NCBI GenBank assembly: GCA_018435055.1 | Contig: JAHDOA010000008.1 | Span: 16,293 to 80,292, forward strand | Source: Pelotomaculum sp. | GTDB taxonomy: Bacteria > Bacillota > Desulfotomaculia > Desulfotomaculales > Pelotomaculaceae | Direction of reading: 5' to 3' | Length of the DNA stretch: 64,000 nucleotides | Shown: positions 16,746 through 26,154 of the stretch, one piece after another | Layout: every line of letters starts with the position of its first letter | Numbering within the stretch: position 1 is the stretch's first letter | The notes under the pieces: generated by a model | What the model saw: the letters and a program-made list of their open reading frames with translations, nothing else | What the model was told of the DNA's origin: nothing | Databases searched by the model: none | Program-made: the position numbers and the translations under genes

Positions 16746-17579
16746 TCAATACCCCGGTAAACCTATCTTTATCGCTTCATACAGGTCTGCGAACCTTTCT
16801 TTTAAAGGAACCTCCCCTATCTTTTTCGTCTCCATATAATTCAATGCCGCCGCCTTGTCTGCCAGCGCCAGAGCCCGTAAAGCCTCATACTGCATGTAAG
16901 GCTTATCCATAAGAGCTTGTTCCAGGATTTCGACCGGCCAGTCCTCCCTAATACTGCCCAGGGCTTTTAAAACATAGGCTCTGCCATATCTATAAGGAGA
17001 CATCAGTCTGTAAACAGTATCCTTATGGATATTATAGCACTCCAGGTAACCCCGCCGGATTAATGGTTTTCCATAAAGATGCAGGCTGATAGAGGGGGTA
17101 TCCTTGTAAATGCTTTCCATCTTATGGATACCTTGATTTAGCGGGAGCACAACAGTGGTTTCCCCGGGTTTTAATATGGCGCTTTTGACTTCACGGATCT
17201 TCGCGTAACCAGGTTTGCTGCCGTCATCTACACGCTCGTATTTCCGTTCCAGTATTTCACCTGCCACACAGGAAACAATTCCCCAGGAACCGTGGTCGTG
17301 GGCCGGGTAGGATACGGCGGGATCCCAGATATACAGGCGGAGTGAAAAGAGCCTGTCCGGATCAATGTATAGGGTAACTTCATTGGGGTCCGGTGTTAAT
17401 GCCCGGTTCATCAAAAAATCATCATCAACAGCAAATTTTTGAAAAATCTCTTTTAAAAAAACAGGTTTCAGCGCCAGGCCGCTGACAAGCATGCGGCCCC
17501 TGGAAAAGATATCTCCCTGGTTGTCAGTTGTTTTAAGCATTTCCCTTACTTCATCGCATAAGGAACTGATCAAATCCAT
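16746..17579 (-). CDS. Cysteine dioxygenase-like cupin protein
   Basis: A 277-residue protein whose first 180 residues form a cupin of the cysteine/3-mercaptopropionate dioxygenase type: HDHGSWG supplies two iron-binding histidines and GIHKMES the third. The C-terminal 90 residues are helical and extra to the family. Such enzymes oxidise thiols with O2, odd in a probable anaerobe, so a sensing or alternative role is possible. The start is ATG 17579, behind AGGAGG located inside the end of the upstream gene. That puts it directly after the upstream stop codon. Same operon as the QueG-like protein and the kinase. Confidence 0.78.
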   Translation of the reverse strand: MDLISSLCDEVREMLKTTDNQGDIFSRGRMLVSGLALKPVFLKEIFQKFAVDDDFLMNRALTPDPNEVTLYIDPDRLFSLRLYIWDPAVSYPAHDHGSWGIVSCVAGEILERKYERVDDGSKPGYAKIREVKSAILKPGETTVVLPLNQGIHKMESIYKDTPSISLHLYGKPLIRRGYLECYNIHKDTVYRLMSPYRYGRAYVLKALGSIREDWPVEILEQALMDKPYMQYEALRALALADKAAALNYMETKKIGEVPLKERFADLYEAIKIGLPGY

Positions 17580-17580
17580 C

Positions 17581-18441
17581 TTATTTCTCACCTCCTGCAT
17601 TAAAATCAAAAATTTTACCGTTTTTTATAGCCCAGCTGCCGTACTTCCTGAAATGGTTCCAAGATCTATATTCCGGGCTGTCGATGTCATTTTCAATGGC
17701 TTTCATCTCGGACTGATATTTTTTGGACATGCCCCTTTCCTGGTAAAGGCCCCTGTCTTCCCCGACCGGGCATACTTTGGTACAGATCCCGCACGGATAT
17801 GCCCTCCTCCTGGTCAGTTCTTCGTGCCAGCGGGCACAGCCGGCCACGTCAAATTTAAAATAATAACCGTCCGTGTCTGCTTCTTTTTTTAAAACCCCGG
17901 CCGGGCAGCATTTCACACACATCATGCAGTTAATGCACAGATCTTTTTCCATGACCTGATCAGGTTCAAGTTCTGCCGCAGTAAACACGGACACCAGGCG
18001 GACCCTGGACCCAAATTCCGGGGTTAAAAGATTATGGCTGCGCGAAACCGTACCCAGCCCGGCGTATTTTGCCGCAAAGGTATGTGAGAAAGCCGCGTAA
18101 GGTTTCTCGATAATGTTCTTAATCGAGCCGTAACCGTCCCTGGTAAAAAACATTGACGCGTGCCCTGCTCTATTTAAATAGCGGGTAAGGCCGTAAGCAA
18201 GGGAATCCAGCTCACGGTTACTGGTCTCGTATGTTTCCCGGTGTAAAATGGAAGGCGTCGTGTCTACTATGGGCAGCGGCATCTGCATTCCCATGACTAT
18301 TACTGTTTTGGCCATGCTCCATAGTGATGCCGGCCAAAATTCCGGCGGGATTTCATTATATTGCGGCCACCTGTCCACACTGGCAAATCCGGTTATGTCC
18401 GCCCCACGGGAAGCTGCATACTTTATAATGTCTTCTTTCAT
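17581..18441 (-). CDS. QueG-like 4Fe-4S double-cluster reductase
   Basis: A 286-residue protein related to epoxyqueuosine reductase and the reductase parts of dehalogenases. The N-terminal alpha/beta region would bind corrinoid or substrate (SRSHNLLTPEFG). Two ferredoxin motifs follow, CINCMMCVKCCP near residues 168-179 and CGICTKVCP near 217-225. It is shorter than true QueG and lacks its HEAT-like C-terminus, so queuosine function is unlikely to be certain. GGGAGGGG precedes ATG. It is the first gene of a tight operon with the cupin, kinase and regulator. Confidence 0.8.
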   Translation of the reverse strand: MKEDIIKYAASRGADITGFASVDRWPQYNEIPPEFWPASLWSMAKTVIVMGMQMPLPIVDTTPSILHRETYETSNRELDSLAYGLTRYLNRAGHASMFFTRDGYGSIKNIIEKPYAAFSHTFAAKYAGLGTVSRSHNLLTPEFGSRVRLVSVFTAAELEPDQVMEKDLCINCMMCVKCCPAGVLKKEADTDGYYFKFDVAGCARWHEELTRRRAYPCGICTKVCPVGEDRGLYQERGMSKKYQSEMKAIENDIDSPEYRSWNHFRKYGSWAIKNGKIFDFNAGGEK

Positions 18442-18476
18442 TCCAGCATCCCCTCCCTAAATATAAAATGAATTAT

Positions 18477-18513
18477 CACATGATTTACAGGATTATCAAG
18501 ATTTACAAGATTT
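18477..18513. repeat. AATCCTGT-type intergenic repeat
   Basis: The stretch CATGATTTACAGGATT followed by further ACARGATT units matches copies at 24.6, 24.78, 46.77 and 46.87 kb. It lies between genes, just upstream of the QueG-like operon. Confidence 0.6.
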
Positions 18514-18699
18514 CAGCTAAAGCGTGATTAGAGCTCGGGGTCGGGCTTTTTCTCTTCGCTTCTGCGTCCTTTGCGTTTGTATATCCTGGCGCTCTGTTTG
18601 ACCTTTGTCTCAGGTTTACGCAGCCAAATGCCGCGCGCGCCAGAAAGAATTTTTTTTCTTATTTTCATACTATCACAACCGGTCAAATTATTCCAAATA

Positions 18700-19452
18700 C
18701 TATATTTTCAGCCTGTGGCCGTTCTTCTTCAGCCAGTCCCGGCAGTTTTTGTAATCGGGGCAGACAGACTCAACCAGGGCCCAGAATTTTTTGGAGTGGT
18801 TTGGTTCGACCAGGTGTAAAAGCTCATGGGCCACTATGTAGTCCATCACTGGCAGCGGCGCCATAACCAGCCGCCAGTTGAAGTTTAAATTACCGAGGCT
18901 TGAACAGCTGCCCCAGCGTGTCTTCTGCCCTCTGATGGCTACCCTGTTGAAGCGCAATTTTAATACACTGTTTAACACCCTGATCCGCTGGTTGATCAGC
19001 AGGCGCGCCATACTTTTCATCCAGGATTCCAATACAGCCGCGGCGTCCTTTCCGTTGCCTTCATTCAGCAGGACCACTATTTTATTAACATCAACCTGCA
19101 CGGCGCCGGCTGTGGTTCCCTCCGTCCGGATTTCTACCTGGTATTCCCTGCCCCGGTAAAGGACATACCAGCCAGACTGTTTGCCCGCCAAAGAGCTTTG
19201 TTCCAGCCGGGCGAAATAATCAAGCCTGGCCAGAATCCAGCCCTGGTTTTCCCTTAAAAATGTGTTTAAAATGCCTGAATCAAAGCATTCAGGCACTGTT
19301 ATTACCAAACCGTTTTCCAGGTCTACTTTAAGCCGGAAGTTCTTAGCTCTAGTACTTATTTTCAATGAATAGGCTACCTTCCTCCCAGCCAGGTTCACTG
19401 TCCCCCTGGACAACCTCTCACCGCCAGGCTTTTGTTTAACTGGCGGCCGCAT
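18700..19452 (-). CDS. YgjP/SprT-like M48-type metallopeptidase (DUF45)
   Basis: A 250-residue zinc metallopeptidase-like protein with the HExxH motif in VAHELLHLVEPNHSKKFW and the family signature RGQKTRWGSCSS. YgjP-like proteins are widespread and their substrates unknown. The open frame continues back to 19557 over the FmdB gene, but that extension is low-complexity shadow. The ATG at 19452 starts just after the FmdB stop, indicating translational coupling. It ends an operon with TIGR04076 and FmdB genes. Confidence 0.85.
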   Translation of the reverse strand: MRPPVKQKPGGERLSRGTVNLAGRKVAYSLKISTRAKNFRLKVDLENGLVITVPECFDSGILNTFLRENQGWILARLDYFARLEQSSLAGKQSGWYVLYRGREYQVEIRTEGTTAGAVQVDVNKIVVLLNEGNGKDAAAVLESWMKSMARLLINQRIRVLNSVLKLRFNRVAIRGQKTRWGSCSSLGNLNFNWRLVMAPLPVMDYIVAHELLHLVEPNHSKKFWALVESVCPDYKNCRDWLKKNGHRLKI

Positions 19453-19453
19453 T

Positions 19454-19717
19454 CTAAGGAACCGGATTGCCGCAGCAAGCGCCTGGAGCGCCGCAGGCGT
19501 TCGCCCCCGGGCAGGCGTTGGCGGCCGCGCCGTCACAGCCCGCACAGCTGGTGTCATTGGCGGGTTTCCCCACGGAGCTGGGCAAAAAGGGCGCGGAGAT
19601 GAGCTTTGTTAGATTAGCGCTCCCGCAGGCGCATCTTTTTTCACGGTTACGGCCGGGCAGTTGGAGAATTTCAAAAACCTTTTCACAATCGTTGCATTTG
19701 TACTCAAAAATTGGCAT
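19454..19717 (-). CDS. FmdB-family zinc-ribbon regulatory protein
   Basis: An 87-residue protein with the FmdB zinc-ribbon start MPIFEYKCNDCEKVFE and the second pair CACG near residue 34. The C-terminal half is rich in Cys, Gly and Ala (TSCAGCDG, ACGAPGACCG), seven more cysteines that could bind further metal. FmdB-type proteins are named from the formamidase operon and proposed as regulators; direct function is unclear. Strong AGGAGG precedes ATG. Middle gene of a three-gene unit. Confidence 0.88.
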   Translation of the reverse strand: MPIFEYKCNDCEKVFEILQLPGRNREKRCACGSANLTKLISAPFLPSSVGKPANDTSCAGCDGAAANACPGANACGAPGACCGNPVP

Positions 19718-19742
19718 TGTCAGACTCCTCCTAAAATATTGA

Positions 19743-20012
19743 TTAAATTGGGATCCTTGTTAGCTCAAAGATAACGGGCCGGTCCGGGTCGGGGCAGGCC
19801 CAGGTCGTCACATTGCTGTCCTCCATCCAGGGAAAACTGCCGCCGTACAGCAGCGCCGCCACCGCCGAACGCAGGGAATCATAGGCAAACTGGCAGAGTC
19901 CGCCCGGTGTGTACCCGGCAAATTCAAAAGTGTCGCCAACTTTGTGGCCATAGGAGCATTTCCCTTCGCCCCTAATCTCCACGATCTTCGCCACCACCTT
20001 GTATTTATACAT
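19743..20012 (-). CDS. TIGR04076 family protein
   Basis: An 89-residue protein matching the TIGR04076 pattern: GKCSYGHKVGDTFEF, the GLCQFAYDSL helix, and WACPDPDRPVIFEL at the end. Three conserved cysteines suggest metal or cluster binding, but the family has no established function. The start at ATG 20012 follows GGGGTG by six bases. First gene of the unit with FmdB and the metalloprotease. Confidence 0.85.
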   Translation of the reverse strand: MYKYKVVAKIVEIRGEGKCSYGHKVGDTFEFAGYTPGGLCQFAYDSLRSAVAALLYGGSFPWMEDSNVTTWACPDPDRPVIFELTRIPI

Positions 20013-20021
20013 TGTTAACAC

Positions 20022-20321
20022 CCCGCAAATTATGGCAATTTTTTAAACTTAAAAATATAAGCTGTTTAAATATTTTAATAAAAAATAAAATAAAATGAAA
20101 GCCTTAAATCGATCCCATGGACTCCTGGTTCTCTGCGAACTGACCTTGCTGTAGAAAAAATTGCCTGTTAACCCAAAGCAGACCCGCAATTGGCGTTTAA
20201 AGCCAGTAAAATATAAAGCCCTTTGCAACAGGTGGTTTCCAAGCCCTTGTTTAAATATACAGGCGCCTTTTTATGTTTTGGTTAATGAATGATCCTGTGC
20301 AGCTTGAAATATACTAATCAC
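20022..20321. other. Intergenic region without recognised gene
   Basis: AT-rich stretch upstream of the TIGR04076 gene. I see no convincing frame, riboswitch or repeat in it. Confidence 0.5.
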
Positions 20322-20519
20322 ATGAGCAAACATAAATCGCATGTGGATAGAAAACGAAATGAATACGGCAACGCGATGACAAAAATGCGCCTGGGCAAAA
20401 TGGAGCGTCTGAATAAATCCGCGCCGCTGATTGAATATAATCTTGAAAGTTTTGCGGGAAAATTTGAAATATATGATCCGAATAAAAAAAAGGGGCGGAA
20501 AAACAACATATATATTTGA
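20322..20519 (+). CDS. Hypothetical small basic protein
   Basis: A 65-residue frame starting MSKHKSHVDRKRNEYGN, strongly basic at both ends (KKKGRKNN). Codon choice looks protein-like (GCG, CTG, GAA), but there is no ribosome site before the ATG. It stands alone between oppositely oriented neighbours and could be a remnant of a larger gene. I recognise no family. Confidence 0.35.
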   Translation: MSKHKSHVDRKRNEYGNAMTKMRLGKMERLNKSAPLIEYNLESFAGKFEIYDPNKKKGRKNNIYI

Positions 20520-20569
20520 GACTGATAAGTCATAATCCCTAAACCCGGGACCTTTTGTGTATGTCAGGA

Positions 20570-22492
20570 TTAAATTCTTTCTTTCTCCAGTATCTCCACG
20601 AAGGAAGGGACTAAATAGGGATCAAACTGGGAGCCCGCACATTCTTTTAACTCCGCGACAGCTTTTTCATGGGGCATAGCCTGCCGGTAAGGGCGGTCGC
20701 TGGTCATGGCGTCATAAGCGTCCGCGATAGACAGGATACGGCATTCCAGCGGGATATCTTCTCCTTTCAGCCCCTGCGGATAGCCCTTCCCGTTCCACCA
20801 CTCGTGGTGTTTTTGGATCCATTCGCCGACATTCATCAGCGCCAGAGCCGACTGGGTAATTTGGTAGCCAATCTCGCAGTGCTGTTTCATTATCCTGGTT
20901 TCTTCAGGCGTCAGTGGCCCCGGCTTAAAAAGGATCCGGTCGGGTATGCCCACTTTGCCGATATCGTGGAGCCAGGCCAGCAGGCGCAGATCAGCAATTC
21001 TTTTATTATTCAGGCCCATTGTCCAGGCCATAGACTCAACCAGCTTCTGCAGCCTTTCCGCATGGCCTTCAGTGACAAAATTCCTTGCCTTCAGGGCCTT
21101 CATCAGGATTCTCACAATAACGCTGCCGGCGCTCCGCCTGTGCAACATCTTCTCCCGGTACATGTTGTCGTCGGCCTCTTTAAATAGCCCGTCCATATCG
21201 TTTGGGACCGCATCGGCAACAGAATATCCCAGGGACAGGCTTAAAGTAAAGCCTGAACTATTCACGTTGAAGGCGTGAATCGAATCCCGGATCCTGGCGC
21301 ATATCCCTTCAATATCAGCTGTGTCGCTCCCGGATAGCAAAATAGCAAATTCATCCCCGCCGATCCGCGCTACCATACCACCCTGCCGCATGGCTTTTTT
21401 TATCACATTGGCAGTTTCAATCAGCATATGGTCTCCCAGTTCATGTCCCAGGGTGTCATTTACCAGCTTCAGTTCGTCCACATCACAAAGGACAATCCCT
21501 ACCGGGTTATAGCGACCGCTTTCCAGGCGGCGCATTTCCTCTTCAAAGTATACGCGGTTGTATAGCCCGGTGAGGGCGTCGTGCAGGCTCAAGTAACGCA
21601 GCTGTTCCTCCATATGCTTTCTTTCTGTAATATCGATAAAGCTCTCCAGCAGGTAACTGCGGTTGCTTAAGGTTAATCGCCTCACAGTCTTGATAATAGA
21701 TAAAGGTTTGCCGTCAAACCTGATCATGGTGCGCTCCGCATGGTTTACCTCTTGGCCCAGGTCGGTTATCGGGCATTTATTTTCCTCGGCCGGACAGATA
21801 TAACTGTGGCAGTGTGAGCCGACAATTTTTTCTTTGGGCAGGCCGATTATTTCCATGGCCATTCTGTTTACGTCTTTTATTACATGAGATTCCTCGTCTA
21901 TTAACACCACTCCGCTGTGGATGGAGTCTAAAATAGTGCGCAGGTGCTTTTCACTTTCCTGCAGCTTTTCTTCAGCCAGTTTACGTTCAGTAATATCTCT
22001 GATTACAACAAAAATTTTATTACTGAGCAAAGGCAGCAGCCTGGCTTCGAAAAATTTTTTAATGCCCTCCATCATAGAATAATATTCGATGCTTATTGCG
22101 GATTTATTTTGTTTTACCTGCTGAATAGCCTCATAAAACTTCTCCCCGATACATTCCTGGCTGATATCCTGAATTTTATTTCCCACCAGGTTTCCGTTTA
22201 AGGAGAGGTTGGTGTCGCTGCCAGCTTTGTAATCCAGTACCGTCCCTTGATAATCGATCCATAGAAACACGTCCGGAAAAGCCGTGATCACAGCCCGCAT
22301 TTCAGAATTGGCCTGGAGCAGTTCCTGGGAGCTTAAATCGAGGGCGCGCTCAAGCATACCGCGATCGGCATCTGATTCCCGGTAGGCGTCGTTTACCGCG
22401 TTTATAAAACCCTGCCACTCCCCGGGCACAGCAAAGTTATCGCCGAAATGCTGTTTGAGCTGGCGCCTTAATAAATTATGAATCCCGTTCAC
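20570..22492 (-). CDS. PAS-PAS-GGDEF-HD-GYP cyclic-di-GMP protein
   Basis: A 640-residue cytoplasmic signalling protein. Two PAS domains (about 60-170 and 180-295) are followed by a diguanylate cyclase with an intact RIGGDEF motif and an HD-GYP phosphodiesterase with HDIGKVGIPD, HHEWWNGKGYP and DAYDAMTSDRPYR. Both opposing catalytic sites look complete, so it may make and degrade c-di-GMP depending on input. The second PAS holds a Cys/His cluster (SHCHSYICPAEENKCP) that could bind metal or respond to redox. It starts three bases after the FIST gene stop, so the two are one operon. Confidence 0.93.
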   Translation of the reverse strand: MNGIHNLLRRQLKQHFGDNFAVPGEWQGFINAVNDAYRESDADRGMLERALDLSSQELLQANSEMRAVITAFPDVFLWIDYQGTVLDYKAGSDTNLSLNGNLVGNKIQDISQECIGEKFYEAIQQVKQNKSAISIEYYSMMEGIKKFFEARLLPLLSNKIFVVIRDITERKLAEEKLQESEKHLRTILDSIHSGVVLIDEESHVIKDVNRMAMEIIGLPKEKIVGSHCHSYICPAEENKCPITDLGQEVNHAERTMIRFDGKPLSIIKTVRRLTLSNRSYLLESFIDITERKHMEEQLRYLSLHDALTGLYNRVYFEEEMRRLESGRYNPVGIVLCDVDELKLVNDTLGHELGDHMLIETANVIKKAMRQGGMVARIGGDEFAILLSGSDTADIEGICARIRDSIHAFNVNSSGFTLSLSLGYSVADAVPNDMDGLFKEADDNMYREKMLHRRSAGSVIVRILMKALKARNFVTEGHAERLQKLVESMAWTMGLNNKRIADLRLLAWLHDIGKVGIPDRILFKPGPLTPEETRIMKQHCEIGYQITQSALALMNVGEWIQKHHEWWNGKGYPQGLKGEDIPLECRILSIADAYDAMTSDRPYRQAMPHEKAVAELKECAGSQFDPYLVPSFVEILEKERI

Positions 22493-22495
22493 ATC

Positions 22496-23635
22496 CTAAT
22501 CCTCCCGGAATGTGGTGATAGTCATGGTCTGGTTATGAAGTTCAGGGCCGGCGCCAGAAGCAAAAGGACAGATCTCCCCGTAAGAGTAAAACCCGGTCAG
22601 GACAGTATCTGCGCCCAGGATATCCCTGACTCCCTCCACTTCTTCCTCAGTCCTCTGTTTTAGAAGAAGTTTCCGTCCCACACAGCTGATCAGGATCGCC
22701 AGTGCAGGGGATACTGAACCGGCTGATTTGAAACTGTTTTTGGCCGCCTCCACGGCGCCGTCGATGAGCCGGTCAAAATTGGCTTTCATTAAACGGGCAT
22801 ATTTGCCATCGGGCATATCACCGGCAAAGGTGAGGCTCTGTTTTTCCTCGTTTATTGATAATATGGTACGGACCAGGCCTTTTTCATGATCTTTGACGCG
22901 GATGCTCAACGGGAAAAGCAGGCCTGTCGCCGGCAGGCCTGCAGCGTGTTCGCCCAGGTACACCTTGTACAGCTCCAGCGCCGAACGTCCGTCCATTTCA
23001 TATAAAACATTCCCGTCAGACCTGGTGATCAGGCGCTCAGGGCCAAAAGGATCCCAGCCTCCCACGGAACCGTACCCGATTTTTAAACGGTCTCCGTAAA
23101 AACCTATTACAGCAACCGTATCCTTCTGCGGCGGTGTATTCAAAAAAGTCAGCGTCTCGTTAAAATCACTGCCGTCCCCGGCCAGGCCGCCTGTAACAGT
23201 CACTTTTTCGGGCAGACAGCGCATTAAACCCTTAACCAGTTCGCTGCCGTTTACCGCTAAACCGTCGGAAAGCACAAAGAGGTGCGACAGGTCCTCTTTG
23301 GGTATGGATTGGGCAAGCAATACCCCCGCCTGGAAACTGTTTTTTACTTTGCTCAGTTTTATTTCCGTACCGTATAGTTTGGTATGCTTAAACTCTACTG
23401 CCGTGCTTACCAGCGAGTTGTCCAGCACCCTGGCGCCTGAAATTTCACCGGCGGTGGAACAGCCCATTACATATGCATCCGGATACAACTCTTTAATTTC
23501 CTGAAGGAATTCGCTGCGTCCAAGAGCTTTCCTGCATCCGAAAAGCAAAACCAGCTGGGCGCCCTGGCCGATAATTCCTGTAGTTTTTTGCGTCCAACCG
23601 CCGGCCCTGGTCCAGACTCTTTGTTCTACCCTCAG
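22496..23635 (-). CDS. FIST sensory domain protein, apparent CTG start
   Basis: A FIST (N plus C) domain protein. FIST domains are proposed to bind small ligands such as amino acids and usually partner signalling proteins, here the c-di-GMP enzyme downstream. The longest ATG/GTG/TTG-initiated frame begins at 23548 and lacks the usual N-terminal strand. In-frame sequence continues upstream through RVEQRVWTRAGGW and GAQLVLLFG, typical of FIST N-termini, to a CTG at 23635. GGGAGGGGG lies eight bases before that codon. This gives 379 residues. The CTG start is inference from conserved sequence and ribosome-site position. Confidence 0.78.
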   Translation of the reverse strand: MRVEQRVWTRAGGWTQKTTGIIGQGAQLVLLFGCRKALGRSEFLQEIKELYPDAYVMGCSTAGEISGARVLDNSLVSTAVEFKHTKLYGTEIKLSKVKNSFQAGVLLAQSIPKEDLSHLFVLSDGLAVNGSELVKGLMRCLPEKVTVTGGLAGDGSDFNETLTFLNTPPQKDTVAVIGFYGDRLKIGYGSVGGWDPFGPERLITRSDGNVLYEMDGRSALELYKVYLGEHAAGLPATGLLFPLSIRVKDHEKGLVRTILSINEEKQSLTFAGDMPDGKYARLMKANFDRLIDGAVEAAKNSFKSAGSVSPALAILISCVGRKLLLKQRTEEEVEGVRDILGADTVLTGFYSYGEICPFASGAGPELHNQTMTITTFRED

Positions 23636-23849
23636 TTTTTTTAGCCCCCTCCCGGAATATTTACAAACTTCATACTATCGTGGAAATAAGTTCAACTTCC
23701 TCCAGATTCGTCAAGCAAACTAAAATTCCTTGCAGGTAAACCTGCATTAATTAATTATTTAATGTATCGGATTTTTTCTAATTAGTCTGAATACTAATTG
23801 AAATACATTTTTTTCTATGTTACTATCACTTCAGGCAGGAGGTGGGAAA

Positions 23850-24608
23850 ATGAAAGTAGTTTTTCATGATTTATTCCGCAGTGTATATGATTATGACCCG
23901 GCCGCCGCCGCGGGCAGAATGGACTGCATCGTGGATGAGCTGAAAGGCCGCTACGAGTTTGCATCGCCGCACCCGGCGGCTGAAAAAGATATCCTGCTCG
24001 TACACAGCCAGGCTCACCTGGATTGGGTAAAACAACGGGACACACTTTATGAAGTCGCCCTGTTTTCCGCAGGTGGGGCAGCCATGGCGGCGCAAATGGC
24101 CATGCGGGGTGACCCCGCTTTCGCCCTGATCCGGCCGCCGGGCCACCATGCCGGCAGGGACTCGTGCTGGGGCTTTTGCTGGTTTAATAACGTTGCCATA
24201 GCGGTGGAGAAAATCCGCGCTGAGGGAACGGCAAAAAAGGTCCTGATTGTGGACACGGACCTCCATTTTGGTGACGGCACTGACAATATTTTTGAAGATG
24301 ACTATGACGTTAAATATTACCATGTCTATAATGTGGAAGGTCTGAAACAATTTTTGAGCATCAACCGTGAATGCGATTTAATCGCTGTTTCAGCAGGCTT
24401 TGACAAGCATAAGTCCGACTGGGGATTGATCTACTCGACAGAGGACTTCCACACCATGGGCGGCATGATCTCCAACCATGCCCGCAAATACTGCGGAGGC
24501 AGGTTCTTTGCCGTTCTTGAAGGCGGCTACAACCACCATGTGCTGGGCAAAAACGTCAGGGCCATGCTGGAGGGATTTGATTCGGGCCTTAGTATTTCAC
24601 AGGATTAA
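23850..24608 (+). CDS. Compact histone-deacetylase-fold hydrolase
   Basis: A 252-residue member of the arginase/deacetylase superfamily related to AcuC and acetylpolyamine amidohydrolases. Active-site parts are visible: RPPGHH (His99-His100), VDTDLHFGDG with zinc ligands Asp137 and His139, GFD with Asp185, and EGGYNHH with Tyr227. The loop between the DxH motif and the GFD motif, normally carrying YPGTG and N.PL segments, is much shortened, so the protein is about 50-100 residues below usual. Substrate unknown. Start at ATG 23850 behind AGGAGG rather than the in-frame codon at 23817. Confidence 0.87.
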   Translation: MKVVFHDLFRSVYDYDPAAAAGRMDCIVDELKGRYEFASPHPAAEKDILLVHSQAHLDWVKQRDTLYEVALFSAGGAAMAAQMAMRGDPAFALIRPPGHHAGRDSCWGFCWFNNVAIAVEKIRAEGTAKKVLIVDTDLHFGDGTDNIFEDDYDVKYYHVYNVEGLKQFLSINRECDLIAVSAGFDKHKSDWGLIYSTEDFHTMGGMISNHARKYCGGRFFAVLEGGYNHHVLGKNVRAMLEGFDSGLSISQD

Positions 24609-24798
24609 GATGATTGAAACAATATTTAACAAGATTAATATTAATTGAATTATACTAATTATCAAAGAATGAACCTTTACGTTAAACTTTAATAAACCGC
24701 TATATAAAGCTTTAATTAATAAAAATATTACATAACAAATTTTAAGTTAAACAGGCGACTGGCTAATTATTAATTATAAATCCTGTTTAATCTTAAAA
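24598..24798. repeat. AATCCTGT-type repeats between convergent genes
   Basis: ACAGGATTAAGAT at the end of the deacetylase gene and AATCCTGTTTAATCTT near 24778-24797 form inverted arms around an AT-rich centre. The same motif recurs at 18.5 and 46.8 kb. No conventional terminator is visible here. Confidence 0.5.
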
Positions 24799-24799
24799 G

Positions 24800-25975
24800 T
24801 CATTTAGATCCTGTGATATTCTTTTTAAACAAACTTCCACTACTGATATCAGGTTTGCTCTGTTTAGCCGGCGCGGCGGCAAACATCCCCATCACGCCCA
24901 GCGCCGCGGCAAAATATAACACCCCCCGGTAACCCATCCCCTGGGCGATAATACCGCCAAAAAATGGCCCGAGAGCGCTGCACAAATTAAGGGTAGCCTG
25001 AAATATACCCCCGGCGGTCCCTTTCTCTTCCCCGCTCCGCAGGACAATCAGCAAAGCGCCGACATACAGGCAGGACCAGGCCACGCCCAAAAGCGCCATA
25101 ATGATGATCAGGTGTGTGCGCCCGGTGAAAAAGGCCATAGCGGAGAATACCAGCACAGAAAGCAGCTGGCCGTAAAAAAATATCTTGTACTCGGAAAAAC
25201 CGGCCAGGACGCGCATGACCAGGAACTGCACAGAAAAGTTGATCACCCACAAAATGCCGATCCAGAACTTATCAAAACCCAGTGAAGCCAAATAAAGCGG
25301 CAGTATGATCCACACCGCGGTAGCGCCCAGGTGACGCAGGAACACAGACAGGTAGACCCTGTAATCCCTGCGCAGGACCTGCCACAGGTTTGGCGGCCGG
25401 GTAAAGTCGTAGGGCTGTTTTTGGGGAAAAGCCAGCGATAACAGAAAACCCAGCAGGCAGGATATAAAGCTAAGCCAGAAAAGCAGCTGGATGTCGGCCA
25501 CCAGAGCTCCCGCCGCGGCGCCGAATATCCAGCCCAGCGACCCGTATGAACTATATTTGCCCATGTCCGCGCCGGCCTCAAAAGCATAGGCGATTATAGC
25601 GGCGGTCGCTATACCCAGGGATAATCCCACTATCCCCCGCGCCAGCATCAAAATCGGGACACTATCGGCAAGAAGCTGGGTAGCGAAAGCAGCGCTGCTG
25701 ATTAATAATCCCCAGCGCACAAAGGGCAGCCTGCCCTGGCGATCTGACATCCAGCCTGAATAAAGGGATGACGACAAAAAAGCGGTCCCGTAAACAGCCC
25801 CGACCAGCCCGATCTGAAAGTCCGTGGCGCCCAGGTCGGCCCCCAGCAACGGTATAAAAATTATTGAACCCTGGGTAGCAAAACTGAGTAAAAAATTTAC
25901 AAGTCCTATCAACCAACGATAGGACGTTTTATCTGCCGTGTTTGCGGCCGAAAATTGCTCTTCATGTTCACGCAT
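24800..25975 (-). CDS. MFS transporter
   Basis: A 391-residue major facilitator with twelve predicted helices and the loop 2-3 signature SGWMSDRQGRLPFVRWG. No substrate-specific motif is recognised; it resembles drug/metabolite exporters of the MFS_1 group. No clear ribosome site precedes the ATG at 25975, so the start is tentative. It converges with the deacetylase gene and is transcribed away from the 423-residue protein gene. Confidence 0.85.
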   Translation of the reverse strand: MREHEEQFSAANTADKTSYRWLIGLVNFLLSFATQGSIIFIPLLGADLGATDFQIGLVGAVYGTAFLSSSLYSGWMSDRQGRLPFVRWGLLISSAAFATQLLADSVPILMLARGIVGLSLGIATAAIIAYAFEAGADMGKYSSYGSLGWIFGAAAGALVADIQLLFWLSFISCLLGFLLSLAFPQKQPYDFTRPPNLWQVLRRDYRVYLSVFLRHLGATAVWIILPLYLASLGFDKFWIGILWVINFSVQFLVMRVLAGFSEYKIFFYGQLLSVLVFSAMAFFTGRTHLIIIMALLGVAWSCLYVGALLIVLRSGEEKGTAGGIFQATLNLCSALGPFFGGIIAQGMGYRGVLYFAAALGVMGMFAAAPAKQSKPDISSGSLFKKNITGSK

Positions 25976-26154
25976 AGTCGTATTCTAATGTTGTGTAACG
26001 CTGATGTCAATAATAAAGGGCCGGGTGTTTAAGCAATATCTTATGCTGCAAACAATGGTTTAAGTAGAAATGATTTGCCAACAATAAAGATGTGTTATAT
26101 CTTAATAATGGATTTTATGTTAAGCTGGATATTAAAGCGAAAGGCGGGTAAGCC

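Noticed and set aside
19453..19557. N-terminal extension of the YgjP-type protease
   Set aside because: Overlaps the FmdB gene in another frame and is low-complexity; the ATG at 19452 fits the family.
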